A stretch of DNA of 64,000 bases from Vitellaria paradoxa (taxonomy: Eukaryota > Streptophyta > Magnoliopsida > Ericales > Sapotaceae). Below, piece after piece: positions 20,751-32,850 of this stretch. A model generated the notes under the pieces. That model did no database searches. It worked only from the letters and a program-made list of their open reading frames with translations, and was not told the DNA's origin. Position numbers and translations under genes: made by a program. The stretch lies in assembly GCA_019916065.1 (NCBI GenBank), contig CM034236.1, forward strand, positions 19,522,805-19,586,804, read 5' to 3'. The first letter of the stretch is position 1. The number at the start of each line of letters is the position of its first letter.

Positions 20751-23700
20751 AGAGTTAATTAGTGTTATTCAAAAAAATAACACTTAAATAAACTATCCGA
20801 AGATCAAATATACAACAAATAAAATAATACGATACAAATTAAATAAATTAACAATAGATATTACGAACAATTCAATATTTACTCATTATAACATAAATCA
20901 ATCTATGATTTCAAATAATAAAAGTATTTTCAATCATTTAAGTAACCAGCCATTACAATATTAATTGAAACAATCCAATTTGACCTAAATTATTTATATT
21001 ATCAATATTATAATTCGTTATTTAATATTTTAACTAATATAAATATTTAATGAACCTAAAAATATAATTTAATATTATTATTTACCTAATCTTACTATTT
21101 TTAGTATTATTTTTTAATTCAAAATATATAAATTAACAACAAATATTACGATATTAATATTTTTTAGTATTATTGTTTCCTATTTATGCTACTTTTTATT
21201 TAATATTTTTCATAATATTAATGGTGAACGACAAAAATATATATAAATTATCTAATAAAATTAAAATAAATTATAATAACTCTCAACAAGATTTTAACTT
21301 TGTATATATTAGCTGAGAGGTCTATTTGGCAACAGGCAAATAAGTCAAGTTTTCTTAACTCTTTTTTTTTTTTTTAATGAATTCTTTTATCAAAAAATAT
21401 TTTTTATTTTTAATAATTTTTAAGTATGCTATTTACATTCATGAAAATATTATAAAATAAGAGAACTTACATATAAGCGAAAATTATTATTAATTTTTTT
21501 TGGTCTTATGCATCCATTCTTATTTAAATGTATTATTTTTATGAAAGTAAATAATATGTTTAAAAGTTTACAAACTTTATTGTATTTTATTTAATTTATT
21601 AAAAAATCTATCAACTCTCACTAACTTTTTATACTTTTTTCAAACTATATATTATTTTTACATTAAACTTTATATTTTTATTATACTTTGGTCCAATAAC
21701 TGAGCCTAAACGTCGCACAGCCCATGTTAGAAAATCCAACCATGGCAATTTCTTAACTTAATTTTAATTTATATTTTTAGTGAACCAATAAGTTTTAGTT
21801 TAATATTAATATTTAATTAATTCTCATATTTTTAGTATTATTGTCTAACATTATAAATATCATAATATAATTTAATTTCTGTAAGGTAAGTTAATCAATT
21901 TATTTTTAAAAATTATACATTTATGTATTTATAATTCCAAATATTTTACTTTAATATTGATCATATTTAAAATTAATTTCTTAATTGTTTAATCATTACT
22001 TCAAAAGCAAATCATATTAAATATTATTTTTCATGTTTTTATATTTTTAAATATGATAATTATTTCACTCAATGATAATAATAGATATAATTTATTAAAG
22101 TAAAATTATTTAATAAATTATATTTTCTTACAAAAAGCTAATTTCAATTCACAGTTACCGAAATTTAATTAATTTCGGTAACGTAATAACATTAATTAAT
22201 CTCCTTAACGTAATGTTAATTAATTTTAATATCATAACATAATTAATTTATTTTAAAAATTTATAATATAATTTAATTTCATTAAGGTCACATTAATTAA
22301 TATTTTTCATGATTGTTTTAATAAATGATAATAATATATACAAATTATTTAATAAATTATATTATCTTATTAGAACTTAATTTTAATTTATATTTTTAAT
22401 GAAATAGCTAATTTAAATTATATTTTCTTAGAAAGAGCTAATTTCAATTCACATTCTTAAATTGAGAAAGAAATAAACATTCACTCTTTTATAATTTCAA
22501 AAAATTATATTTCAATCAATATATTTTTACTTTTTTTAATACTGATTTTTAATACTTAATTTTATAATTTTTAATACCTACTGTAAATATTTAAATTTAT
22601 AAATAATTTTAAGCCTAATTTAATAAAAAAACAAACTAAAAAAACAAATTTATCAATAAATATATTTTATTTTTATTATATTTATTAATTTATTAAAATT
22701 ATATATTTAAAATTTAAAAATTTTTATTCCTTTCTTTTTAAAAAAATTCACATGAAAAAATTCTCACTCGAAACAGCACCCTCGTAAAGGTGAATAGGAA
22801 GAAGGCGACATGGGACGCGAGGGTTTGTTCCGTAACAAATAAGCTAATTAACTTAAACAAAATAGCTTTTTTACCTTTTTGTATTAAAAAGTCAATTTTG
22901 TCCAACACAAAAATTAAAGTTATCTATGGGGTTATATTTGTAATTTTAAAATAATATGTGAAAAGAGACAGGTATGATAATCACGTAACATTGATTTAAA
23001 ATTATTGAATTTAAAAGAGACAGGTATGATAATCACATAACATTGATTTAAAATTATTGAATTTTAATTCAATATTACAGATGCAGTTATATTATTTAAT
23101 TAAAAAAATTTAAATGTATTTAAATCATTAAATTTTAATTTAACGGTATAACTTGCAAATCATGAAATTTACATAAGTCCCCTAAATCCTTTAATTTTAT
23201 CGTTTGTACTGGCAACTTTTGGAGTACAGCAAAATAATACAAAATTTTATAAATTTCTACAAACATAAATTACGAGATAATAAAATTTAAATTTTTTACT
23301 CACCGCACAAAACACAAAAATTTTTCCCATTCACTAAATTTTTCTTCTAAAATCTCTTTTTGTTTTCTTCCAACATACCGATTTTTATAAAATAAAATTA
23401 AAAAACAGAAAAATTAAAAAAAATTAAAAAAACAGCAAATAAAAAAAACAGAAAAAAACAGCAAATAAAAAAACAGAAAAAAAAAACAGCAAATTAAAAA
23501 AAATTAAAAAAACAGCAATATACATAAAAAAAAAACATTACACAGTAAAAAAAAATTTGACAACATCACTGCAACAATATTACAATCCACAACCAACAAT
23601 TCAAAAAAAAATCCCAATCAATAGCATATATATAAAATAAACAAGTTAATGAGTAACTAAAATAAAAAAAATAAACAAACAATAATATATACATGCATGC

Positions 23701-23880
23701 ATGGATAATCATCAAACCCCCAACCACAAAAACAAAAAAAAAAATTATTTACATTTATCCAATAATAAACATGAAAAATACAGAAAATAAAAAAAATTTC
23801 AAACTAAAAAAAAAAAATCCAAACCTGGTGTGGTAGTGGTCAACCTCCAAAAAAACTCTAATACACACAAAAAAAAAAAT
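20751..23880. other. AT-rich arm of CACTA B
   Basis: About 3.1 kb, very AT-rich, no credible open frame. Contains short 'aattaatttcggtaacg' type repeats (22155-22225), a 52-bp duplication (22961-23064) and 'aaaaaacagcaaat' repeats (23400-23520). It may hide decayed insertions I cannot delimit. Confidence 0.5.
22961..23064. repeat. Perfect-period 52-bp tandem duplication
   Basis: Two adjacent 52-bp copies starting AAAAGAGACAGGTATGATAA, differing by one base (CACGTAAC versus CACATAAC), a CpG-type transition. A recent local duplication. Confidence 0.9.
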
Positions 23881-23889
23881 AGTATTTAT

Positions 23890-23938
<49 letters not shown>

Positions 23939-24115
23939 CAAGAAAGAGAGAGAGAGAAAGCTAGAGAGGGAGAGCATTACGGCGACGGCGGCAAGGGACT
24001 TCCGGCGACGGCAGCGGGCGGTGGGGGGAGAAAGGAGAAAGTGCGGGGGAGGGAGAGGAAAAAGAGGGATGGAGGGAGAGGAAAAAGAGAAGGGGCATTT
24101 TGCTCGATATAATTA
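23890..24115 (-). promoter_or_regulatory. GA microsatellite and GC-rich leader of CACTA B
   Basis: (GA)n from 23890 to about 23932, then GGCGACGGCGGC-type sequence, immediately inside the right subterminal repeats. This is the same position as 16400-16660 in CACTA A, so probably promoter and first exon for minus-strand transcription. Confidence 0.45.
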
Positions 24116-24119
24116 GTGT

Positions 24120-24300
24120 ATCAGCGACTACTTTAAGCGGTCGCTACAAGAGTATTAACGACCGCTAAAAGCGGTCGCGCAAATTTTCTCGTCGTCGATA
24201 CCTTGCCGCACGGGATTAGCGACGACAATTAAAGCGACCGCCTAAAGCGGTCGCTGCAAGTAGCGACCACTTAAATCGGTCACTCGAGTTTTCCACTCGC
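24120..24300. repeat. Subterminal repeats of CACTA B, right
   Basis: Six or more GCGACCGC/GCGGTCGC motifs in opposite orientations, matching those at 17290-17695. Confidence 0.85.
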
Positions 24301-27089
24301 CAATCGCCCAATCTCTAGGAGTATTAGTTTCTGTTAGTCGTGATATTGAGTATTTCTTCCGAATTGAATAAAAATAGTCTAGCAATAAACTCTTTCGCTA
24401 ATCCTTTGTGAAGTAATAAATATTGAGTTTTAAATAGTACTTGAGTAAATATTTTAAATTAAATGACATTTAAAAAAAATTATCGAGGTAGTGAGTAGTT
24501 GAAAGGGTAAATAGTAAAAATGTAAAGTTAAATTTGCTTAATTAAGTGGTAGTCATTAATTTTTTTTCCTCTCTCTATTGAAAGCACTATTAGAATGGAG
24601 GATATTCTTAATGCTGATTATCGATTCCAGTAGGAGACTAGCTAACGATAGCTTTGATACGATCGTTCATTTTATGGTTTTTAAAATTTTTTAACGATCA
24701 CCTTGTAGCAATGTTTGGAATTATCATTTACAAAACCACAAGCAATTGTTGTGTTTGAGCTTACAAAGACTTAGTAACTGTCTCAAAGCAGTTGCTCATA
24801 GCTCACCATTTGGACTCGTTAATTTTCTTTCTTTTTTTTTTAATAAATACATTTTAAATTTTTTTTATTTTCTATGATAATATAGTACTTGTCCACATCT
24901 ACAATTCATTAAATATTTTTGTACACAAACAATTGAATTCATCTTGGATGAGATCATAATAAAATAATATTAAACTAAGAAACATTATCATTTATTACAA
25001 ATTATCTAAATATTACAAAAATTAGTTATTACAAATTAAAAAGAAATAAAAAAAAAAGAAAAATCGACAAGCATTGATGTAATAACCTGAATTTTTTTCC
25101 TTAATTCAATTATTTAAGTGTGGTAGTGATATTTATTATAGTAAAAATCTAGAAAATTGAGCATTTGAAAATTTTTGGAATGATAAAAATTAGTTAGAAA
25201 ATTTTTCGGATTAAATTTTACCCAATGTGGGAGTTTAATGTAGAATTTCTAAAATTTTTATCCAAACACTTCTTAGCCCAATTACTTATTTGGTTCAAAC
25301 CAAGACCATTAACCCATGGGTCAACCCTTTTCTTTGACTCACCTCAACTCATTTCAACTCACTTTATCACTCAATGAATTGACTCATGAATAGTTGCTCT
25401 AAATTATTTTCCGACAACTTCATTTCCATCTTTCATACACTCACCATCTTTCAAAATTATTTGACTAATTGGACAAAGAGAAGACCCACATTGATGAACT
25501 TAAAGCATCTTTTTCAAATTATTTAGCAAACAAGATTTAAAGCATTTTGTTTGAAAGCTAGCATGATTTAAAGCATTTGGTTAAATTGTCAAAAAGTTAG
25601 CATGATTGTTTAAATTTGTCAAAAAGTTAGCTTGATTCCCGGATCATGCCACCTCCATACATCTTCCCTAATGCTTTTCTTAAATGATAGGGTTAGATAG
25701 TCAAAAAGTAAGCATGATTCTTGGATCATGCTACCAATTGTATAGACATGATCTTACCTTAGTTGAATTTTTTCTACACCAATAATTTTCTCTACACTCC
25801 CTATAAATTGTGTGTCTTCAAAGAGAAGAAATAGGAGAGAAATAATAATAAATTATTAATTAGTGAGGCTGAAGATTTGGTGTTGCTTGGAGGAAGAAGA
25901 AAGGCTTGGAATTTTCCAATTTGGGTGGTGTTCAAAGCTAACTCATTTTTCCTTCTCAGACTTGGTCATTAATATCTTCATTGAGGTAGGATGATGAATC
26001 TCCTAAAATATATTTGATGCATTTTCTGGTTTGAAGTATGAAACTTGATTGTGATAAAAATAAATACCCGTATATTGGGGGTATGGAAGCCAAAATTTTG
26101 ACTGAAGTAACTCAGTATGCTGACAGCTCTCTATTTGTAACTTCTTATGTGCTTCTAACCCCTAAAACGGTGGAATTAGACTTCGGCTAAAACATAAAAG
26201 TTGTAGCCCTTTCAGTTTCTTTTCAACCCAAAAAGAATTGCATCAATCCAATTTGTGAGTCAAAAGTTATGTCTAAAATACTGAGCACGTGTAAAAATAT
26301 ATTTTCTGAATAAACTAAATTCAAAGCTGTTTTTGTACCTTTAGACCTTAGAATTTTAAAAAGTGTAAAACATGAAAGTTGTAGGTCTTGAAGTCTAGTT
26401 TCTACAGATATAAAGTTTATAGATATTGGAGTCCTGCTCTATTTTATATGAATTTTCTTTCAAGCTGCTATTCTGCTTAACTTTAATTGATGCTTGTTTG
26501 GATTTGTTTAGAATATTATGTTTAAGGATTTATTTAAATTTCTAATTTCTTTCTGTTAGTTATTGTCATAATTTCTATTGATATGAAATTATTTTAAACT
26601 AGATATTATGTATTATTTGACACTCTAATATTGATGATAATTGACTTAGATAATCAGTTTCATCATGGATAGTTGGATGACTTATTCAAACTAAAATGCT
26701 AGTATTTGATAAAATGCCCAAAAGAAACAATGGACTTGTTCTTTTCTCATTTGGTCTTTCTTAAATGAACTTGATTTATTTTTGGCATTGTTTTGTCAAC
26801 CTAGCAAGTTATATAATTATATTTTTATGATTAAGTGAATTTAATGAAACTCATTTAATACCTTCCTAAACATTGGGATAATTCTGTGGACATTTATGGA
26901 TATCTTGAAGCCAAAAACCTATGATAAGGGTTTGGTTATAAATAAGATGATGATTGGAAATTTATTTAAATTATTTTTTTTTGAATAAAATAAAACTTAT
27001 CAATTTTGCTAAAAATTAAATATAAGTCCAAGAGGTATTTATTATCTTTATATTCCATAAAATAATAAAATAAAAGGTAAAAGGATCAA

Positions 27090-27180
27090 AAATCGAGATT
27101 TGCAGCCAATGAGGTTCGAACTTGCGACTTTAAATCGCAATTAGGGTCGCCCACCCACTAAGCTACCAACCTCGGCCTAA
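27090..27180 (-). repeat. tRNA-like (SINE-type) sequence 1
   Basis: On the minus strand a pol III A-box-like GGTAGCTTAGTGG is followed about 35 bases later by a B box GTTCGAACC, with partly pairing flanks (GCCGAGG / CCTCATTGGC). It does not fold as an intact tRNA to my reading. Most likely a tRNA-derived SINE head or tRNA-like LTR module. Confidence 0.5.
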
Positions 27181-27897
27181 TTAATATACCATTAGAAATA
27201 ATTTTATTCTTATCAAATTTGGTACGGTAAACTTGTCAAAACAATTAACTAAAATACTAATTTGTATTCTAAATTTTTTTTTTACTTGCTAATTGTTAAT
27301 TTACATATAGTGCCTACATTTGTGATAATGATATTGATGACTATGTTAAATCTTTGATTTATTGAGAATTACTATTAAAGTATGGATATGGATAAAGTGC
27401 TTAAAAATATATTGCATGTGACTAAATATTCTCACTTTTGATTTATCGCCCGGGAACATTGCCGGTTGTTATTAAAAATGTCTGATTTCCATACAAGGTA
27501 CCCTTGGAATGTAAAAGGGTGAGAAGAAATTAATGCACTTGGTGCTAAAGCTATTTTTGGCAATGGGGTGATGGGTGGGTAGAAATGGCCTTTTAGATGA
27601 AGATGGGAACATGCATTTTATTTAGGAGATGCTCCCTTCTGACCTGGCCAGTCAGGTAGCTGGTCGCGACGGCTAGGTTTTTGGTAGGTGACACCGTCGG
27701 TATGCATTGAATGCTAAGCCCGTAAAGTCACTGGTTCCCAAGGCTGGGGGTAGAGGAGGATAGGAGTATGATTATCTTAGGAGGATTTAGATTAAACTCC
27801 TTTACAAAATTTTGCTGTGACCAACAACCTCTCTTGTTATGTATGAATGATGTGTTGGAATTATTTAATTATATTTAATTCCTCTCGATTAATATTT

Positions 27898-27900
<3 letters not shown>

Positions 27901-27932
<32 letters not shown>
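27901..27932. repeat. (AT)n microsatellite
   Basis: About 15 AT units at the 3' side (minus strand) of tRNA-like sequence 2; could be its tail. Confidence 0.85.
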
Positions 27933-27937
<5 letters not shown>

Positions 27938-27939
27938 AA

Positions 27940-28025
27940 ACCTGTATTGCTACGGGGTTTGATCCCAAGACCTTGAAGATCTAAATCTGAGATCCCTACC
28001 ACTGCGACACAAACTTCATTGTGGT
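27940..28025 (-). repeat. tRNA-like (SINE-type) sequence 2
   Basis: Minus strand A-box-like TGTCGCAGTGGTAGGG and B-box-like GGGATCAAACCCC about 33 bases apart, followed by an (AT)n run. Resembles the head of a tRNA-derived SINE. No target duplication found. Confidence 0.45.
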
Positions 28026-28914
28026 ATACACATCAGTATTTAATTATTTTACATTTAAGTAAAATAGTAGTTACGGTGACGATTTCATCGAACCGTTGTA
28101 AGTATAATTTACATTATTCAGTTGAGATCTATTGAATTAATTGTTGCATAAATAGTATGCCACTTAAACACATTCACTTAATACAGTGTAGTATTACAAC
28201 CACTGCATATAGGCACCTAGGAGATTCTGATTACTGGGCTTTAGTAGCTCACTCCTTGTGGGAATATTTTTTTGAGGATATTAAGCACAGGGATACAGAA
28301 GATGAGCTGGAAAGAGATTAATTTCTCTTAAATATTCCATCAGAAGAGTTATCTATTTTTTTCTTCTTTCCTGCACAGAGTTGGAGGACTTTATTTTTGG
28401 TCTATAATAATTGTTGGATGATTGTAATTATTAAGCATAGACCTAATTTGCTTTTATTTGGTATGTAATGTTAGTAGCGTGATTGGGACACTTAGATGGC
28501 TCTGTAATATTTTTCTCTATCTTTATTTTGTGCCCTGTAATTGAAATCCCATCAAATGGTTCAGTCCAATGACTTATAAATATTATTTGGGATAAACATG
28601 GGATTTTTACTATCTTAAATTTTTCTTACGGGTCAACCCCAATCTGGAGGAAAACTCTGGGGTGTGACAGCGTGTTATTATCATCTTATTTTTATACCTA
28701 ACAAATAAATTCCAAGTCACCCCTGGGCATTCGGTTATGAAAATCCGGGGCGTGACAATTGAAGAAGAGGTGGAGACTACATCGATCAAATCTAAAAAAT
28801 TGCTTAATTAACGAGATTAGCACAATAACACATTCAAATAGAAAACTAATAAATGAAGGTAGTACTAAAATTTAAAAACATAAGTTTCAAGTTTAAAAAT
28901 TAGGCTTTTTCAGG

Positions 28915-29170
28915 CATTTGAGGGCATGCATAGAGTCCCCTGCGATTCATTGCTACATGTCATTTGTGCCTAGATCACACTTTGAGTCAACTCTCCCAAT
29001 TATTGTAGGTTGTATGCTCGACTTAAGCACTTAACTCTAAGTTGAAAACTCTTACGTTTCAAGTTAAACTTAAAATTATATCTGGGCTTTGCAAGGACCT
29101 TGGGGTTTAGAATTTTGCATGGCTCGTTTCTATGAATCACTTGCTCCTAGATCGTACTATGTGTTACCAA
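28915..29170. repeat. Two degenerate copies of a ~175-bp unit
   Basis: Landmarks 'gcatgcatagagtcccctgc', 'cctagatc(a/g)(c/t)ac' and 'ggttgtatg' occur twice. The 'gcactcaa...gttt-aag' end is like that of the 6218-6930 array, which links remnant C to CACTA A. Confidence 0.55.
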
Positions 29171-29199
29171 AGGTTGTATGTGAAGAGTACTTTACTCTA

Positions 29200-29640
29200 T
29201 TGCATGACTCAAGAAAAGTATTATAAAGAAGAAGCTAAATTCACCCCAAAGTGAAATAGGTAAATTATTCTATTGCATGAGTGCCCAACTCAAGTCCAAT
29301 AATGTTTGATATTTGGACAACGGGTGTAGCAACTATATGACTGGAAATCGAGATATCTTTATGGAATTAGATCATAATGCCATATATCTCAATCCAACTT
29401 ACTGATGGAAAGTTCCATAGTGTCAAAGGCAAGGGTGTCATTTCACTTTAAACTAGCGGAGGTAACCAAAATCTCATAAATGATGTTCTTCATATTCCAA
29501 ACATGATTCAAAACCTCTTTAAGAGTTGGACAACTCTCGCAAAATTGTTACTTGGTATTCTTTATTTGAAGTATCTTCCACTTTTGAATTGGGCGTATAA
29601 ACTTCAGATTTTTGATAAATTCAACAATCTCCAGTAGATA
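29200..29640 (+). pseudogene. Ty1/copia protease region fragment
   Basis: Frame-broken coding remnants reading LDNGCSNYMTGNRD, then DGKFHSVKGKGVIS and LINDVLHIPNMIQNL. This is the aspartic protease start and the following segment of a copia polyprotein. The catalytic D-S/T-G triad is D-N-G here, besides several stops and frameshifts, so the enzyme is dead. No reverse transcriptase is visible downstream. Duplicated non-coding sequence follows. Confidence 0.8.
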
Positions 29641-29825
29641 CTTATGATCTAAGCTTGAGGAATCCATTGCCACTAGCCATATATGATCTTTCTTTTGTAG
29701 CATAAAACCCTAGAAGAATCCATTTTGAGGATACTAATTAAATTTTTTGAAGTGCTAAAAAATAGATCATTAATGAATCATATGAAAAACAATTTTTCAA
29801 AAATGCAACTTTCTATTTTTTATCA

Positions 29826-30250
29826 GCTGCTCACTGGAGCAAGCATCCATTGAGCTCATGCATTAGTCAAAATTCTGTTTGCTCAACTAAATATGTATAT
29901 TAGTTTTTCTAACTCATTTAGTGGATCCAACAGGTTTCACGCTTACCTAAATTTTGAACTGCCAAAAAAGTTTATATTCTGAAATATCTTGCCAGCATCC
30001 AACTAGTAATTACTAGCCACCTTCTAGCCAATCTAGCTAATATTCAATTAATTTCAATTTCTACCTAAATTTTTTCTCTACGTTGATTCCATAACATCAA
30101 CAAAATTATATACTTGGTCATCTTAGTCACATTCCTAACACAAATGATGATTCAAATTTTATTTGCTTCAGTAATCAATTCCTTCTACTATCAACCAAAT
30201 CATATAGAGAATCTTGAAGGGAACCCATATATTACCAACAGAAGAAAAAG
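29826..30250. repeat. Direct repeat A, left copy
   Basis: About 425 bp, homologous to 31027-31550 throughout (landmarks TCCATTGAGCTCAT, CTCAACTAAATATGTATATT, TAGCCACCTTCTAGCC, ACCCATATATTACCAAC). It ends in AGAAGAAAAAGGG just before the copia LTR, which could be a polypurine tract. Confidence 0.8.
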
Positions 30251-30269
30251 GGTTGGGTTATCTCAAACA

Positions 30270-31034
30270 TGTTAGAGGAGACTAGCCCAAAGTTATGGGC
30301 TTAATTATTCATAAACTTGGCCGAAATTTTGGTGAAGTACCTTAGCCCATCACAAGACCCTTTAAGCAGCCAAAGGGCTTAAGAAGTCGGCCGTTATCAA
30401 ACAAAAAAAAGCTGAGAAAGACGAGAGAAAGAGCAGCAGCCCGGCAAAAAAATTGAGGAAGCATAGATCCTTTTTGTCCAGCATAGCAATCTTTAGAAAA
30501 GCAATTGGGAGACGATCAACTGTTGGATCAACTTCAAATTTTGATAGTAACCTGCATACAAAAGAATTTTCAATCTGAATGATGGCAATGATGTTTGAAG
30601 CTTTCTATCACTGCCAAATTTGAGAAGAACTAGATTGCCACATTTGTGAGACTTGTTCTTGATTTCTCTTTTATTTTGTGTATACAAAGAATTTTATTCT
30701 TGAGATTTGATAGTGGTGAATGCCTCTAGTTTTAACTAGAGAGAACATATTGTAACACCCATTATTTCTTATAGTGGAAGATATGAGTGGGCTTAGGTCC
30801 CATGATTTTTACTCTCCATATTGAGGAGGTTTTCCACGTATATTCGGTGTTGTTGTCTCCTCATTGTGGATTTATTCTATTGATTGTTTCCTTAAAAGTT
30901 TACACAAGGTGGGTGAGAGAGTTGCTTCTATTACGATTTAATTGTACCGTTTATTATTGTTTCCTTGTAAATTTATACAAGGTGGGTGAGAGAATTACTT
31001 CCATTGCGATCCAATTGTGTTGTTTATCTGCTCA
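30270..31034 (+). mobile_element. Copia-type LTR between direct repeats
   Basis: Begins TGTTAGAGGAGACTAG and runs to about CTGCTCA. It contains TGTAACACCCATTATTTC, AGATATGAGTGGGCTTAGG and GGTTTTCCACGT, motifs common in plant copia LTRs. A ~72-bp segment with CAAGGTGGGTGAGAGA is duplicated at 30888-31026. No primer site follows it, so it is a solo or 3' LTR. The outer end is uncertain because the next repeat begins there. Confidence 0.6.
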
Positions 31035-31550
31035 TTGAAGCATGTATCCATTGAGCTCATACATTAGCCAAAATTTAGTTTGCTCAACTAAATATGTATA
31101 TTAGTCTTTCTAGCTCATCCAGTGGATTCGACGAGTTTCGCACTTACCTAAATTTTGAATTGCTCAAAAAATATGTATTCTAAAATATCTTGCCAACATC
31201 CAACCAGTAATTATTAGCCACCTTCTAGCCAATCCAACTAACATTTGGTCAATTTCAATTTCTATCCAAATTTTTTCTATGTTAATTCCATAATTTCAAT
31301 ATCAACAAAATTATATACTTGGTCAATTTCAATATCAACAAAATTATATACTTGGTCATCTTAGCCACATTCCTAAAAATATCACTTAACGTCATTGCTT
31401 TGTTCACAAATTGTTAATTATGGATATAAAACCTAGCACAAATGATGATTTAAATTCTCTTTGCCTTAGTAATCAAGTCCTTCTACTATCAATCAAATCA
31501 TATAAAAAATGTTGAAGAGGAACCCATATATTACCAACATAAGAAAATAG
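31027..31550. repeat. Direct repeat A, right copy
   Basis: Homologous to 29826-30250 but about 100 bp longer. The excess comes partly from a local duplication of TCAATTTCAATATCAACAAA (around 31292-31345) and partly from an extra block near 31375-31440. Confidence 0.8.
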
Positions 31551-31600
31551 TTGTTCCCCACTACACACATTCAGATGCACACACAAGCAGGATCATTAAG

Positions 31601-31815
31601 GGTTAGTTTGGAGTGTGAATTTGGTGAGAGAAAAAAATAGAACAGAAATATAAAATCTCAAATGCATAAGCTTATTTGAATAGATTAAAATGCATAAAAA
31701 AATAAAATATATTTTTATCATTAAATTAATTTTTAAATTTAATTATTTTTAATTTCTCCTACATTAGTTTTTCTTCTATTTTTTTTTTTTTTTTTTATCA
31801 CAAACCAAACATGAG
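31601..31815. mobile_element. Candidate MITE
   Basis: Left end GTTAGTTTGGAGTGTGA and right end TCACAAACCAAACATGAG are roughly inverted; the interior is AT-rich with poly-T. No target duplication identified. Confidence 0.3.
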
Positions 31816-32506
31816 GCTTGATTTTGAGTTCCTATCCTTCCCTTATCTCTGAATAAAGACTTAATTCAAACAAAGGCTAAAGAGATTTTCACACCATAAT
31901 TTTATTATACAGTCTACTAAAAGCAATTTCTTTGCCACTCTCAAGCCCCACAATGCCATTAGAGTCGTGCATGGAATAGTCCTTTTAATAGTTTCACAAT
32001 AGCAGTAATGGTTTTCAGTTTGATATTTCTACGCAAACTTCTAGTTGGAAAAAAAAAAAAAAAAAAAGTGTGTTCTAATTAGAAAAGTAACCAGCTAACC
32101 CACCAGATTGCAACCCGTCTATACATGATGTAATATTCATTTTGTTCCACGAGATTCGCAATGGACATGCTTGAAGCGGCAAAAGTCGATCTGGGTGATG
32201 TCTGAGTACTGAAAAGAATAACAAGAACATTGATTTGCTTTCTTGTTAAGAAACAATAAAGTAAATTACTAAATTCTATCTTGACTTTATTGATTATGAG
32301 TAAAAGGTAACTCTTGATTCATTTTAATGGCCAAGTAATAAGAGTAAAAATGTTTAATTAGTAAGCTTCTGTTTGGCTTGAAGAGCTCTTCAAATAGATT
32401 CTGATTTTTTGTGTCCCTTTAGCCCTTGAATATTAATTCAACGCATTACTACAAATAGATAGAAATAAATAAAGCGTTATAAAAATAAATAGGATGCAAT
32501 GCAAAT

Positions 32507-32850
32507 GAGTGTTTGGTGTACACAAATTTTTATAATTTTTATAAATTTTTACCAACTTTTGTCCTTCATTTTCATTTTGGGTGAGTTTGATTTGGAATTT
32601 TAAATTTTAAAAACTTTTATCAATTTTTACTAATTTTTGTCAAATTTTACTAATTTTTACCAAATTTTCTCAACGTTTATCAAATTTTCAGTATTTTTTT
32701 GACAAGAACCATTTGAATAGATAAGCAAAACCACGATCAAACAGTTCTAATTGAAAATTTTTAATTGTGCCAATTAAATGCAAAAATTTAAATTGAAACT
32801 CAATTCAGTTTTTTTTTTTTTTTTAATTTTTGGGTACCAAACGCCCCCTA
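32507..32850. mobile_element. Candidate MITE
   Basis: Left GAGTGTTTGGTGTAC and right GTACCAAACGCCCCCTA are inverted with a few mismatches. The interior is AT-rich with repeated 'tttttaccaaatttt'. The family is unknown, and I see no clean target duplication. Confidence 0.45.

Larger units (their letters stand above)
17276..24310 (-). mobile_element. CACTA transposon B, internally deleted
   Basis: The left end starts CACTATTGGAAAAAAAGTGG at 17276. The right end near 24295-24310 has GTTTTCCACT as its inverted counterpart, but the last five bases are not TAGTG, so the right tip is mutated or lost. Inverted GCGACCGCTT/AAGCGGTCGC motifs crowd both ends (17290-17695, 24120-24300). On the minus strand a five-exon PF03004-type gene remains (18091-19220), while TNP2 is missing. 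The interior holds a ~200-bp tandem array and a long AT-rich arm. Confidence 0.8.
25078..28757 (+). mobile_element. Solo LTR, 3.68 kb, TSD ATTGA
   Basis: Begins TGTAATAACCTGAA and ends CGGGGCGTGACA, the end type of large chromovirus (Tekay/Del-like) LTRs. Target duplication ATTGA at 25073-25077 and 28758-28762. No primer site, polypurine tract or gag/pol lies in or beside it, so the internal domain was probably lost by LTR-LTR recombination. A second GGGGTGTGACA at about 28659-28669 shows an internal copy of the terminal motif. Two tRNA-like sequences are embedded. Confidence 0.85.
24585..29190. mobile_element. CACTA remnant C, interrupted by a solo LTR
   Basis: Starts CACTATTAGAATGG at 24585. 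Motifs AACTGTCTCAAAGCAGTTGC near 24775 recall the CACTA A subterminal repeats. On the far side of the solo LTR, 28915-29170 holds two copies related to the 178-bp array of A. No coding sequence and no clear right end, so this is a deleted or truncated relative of A. The right limit given is where copia-like sequence begins. Confidence 0.45.

Noticed and set aside
27090..27180. A true tRNA gene
   Set aside because: A and B boxes are present, but acceptor and anticodon stems do not pair properly by eye.
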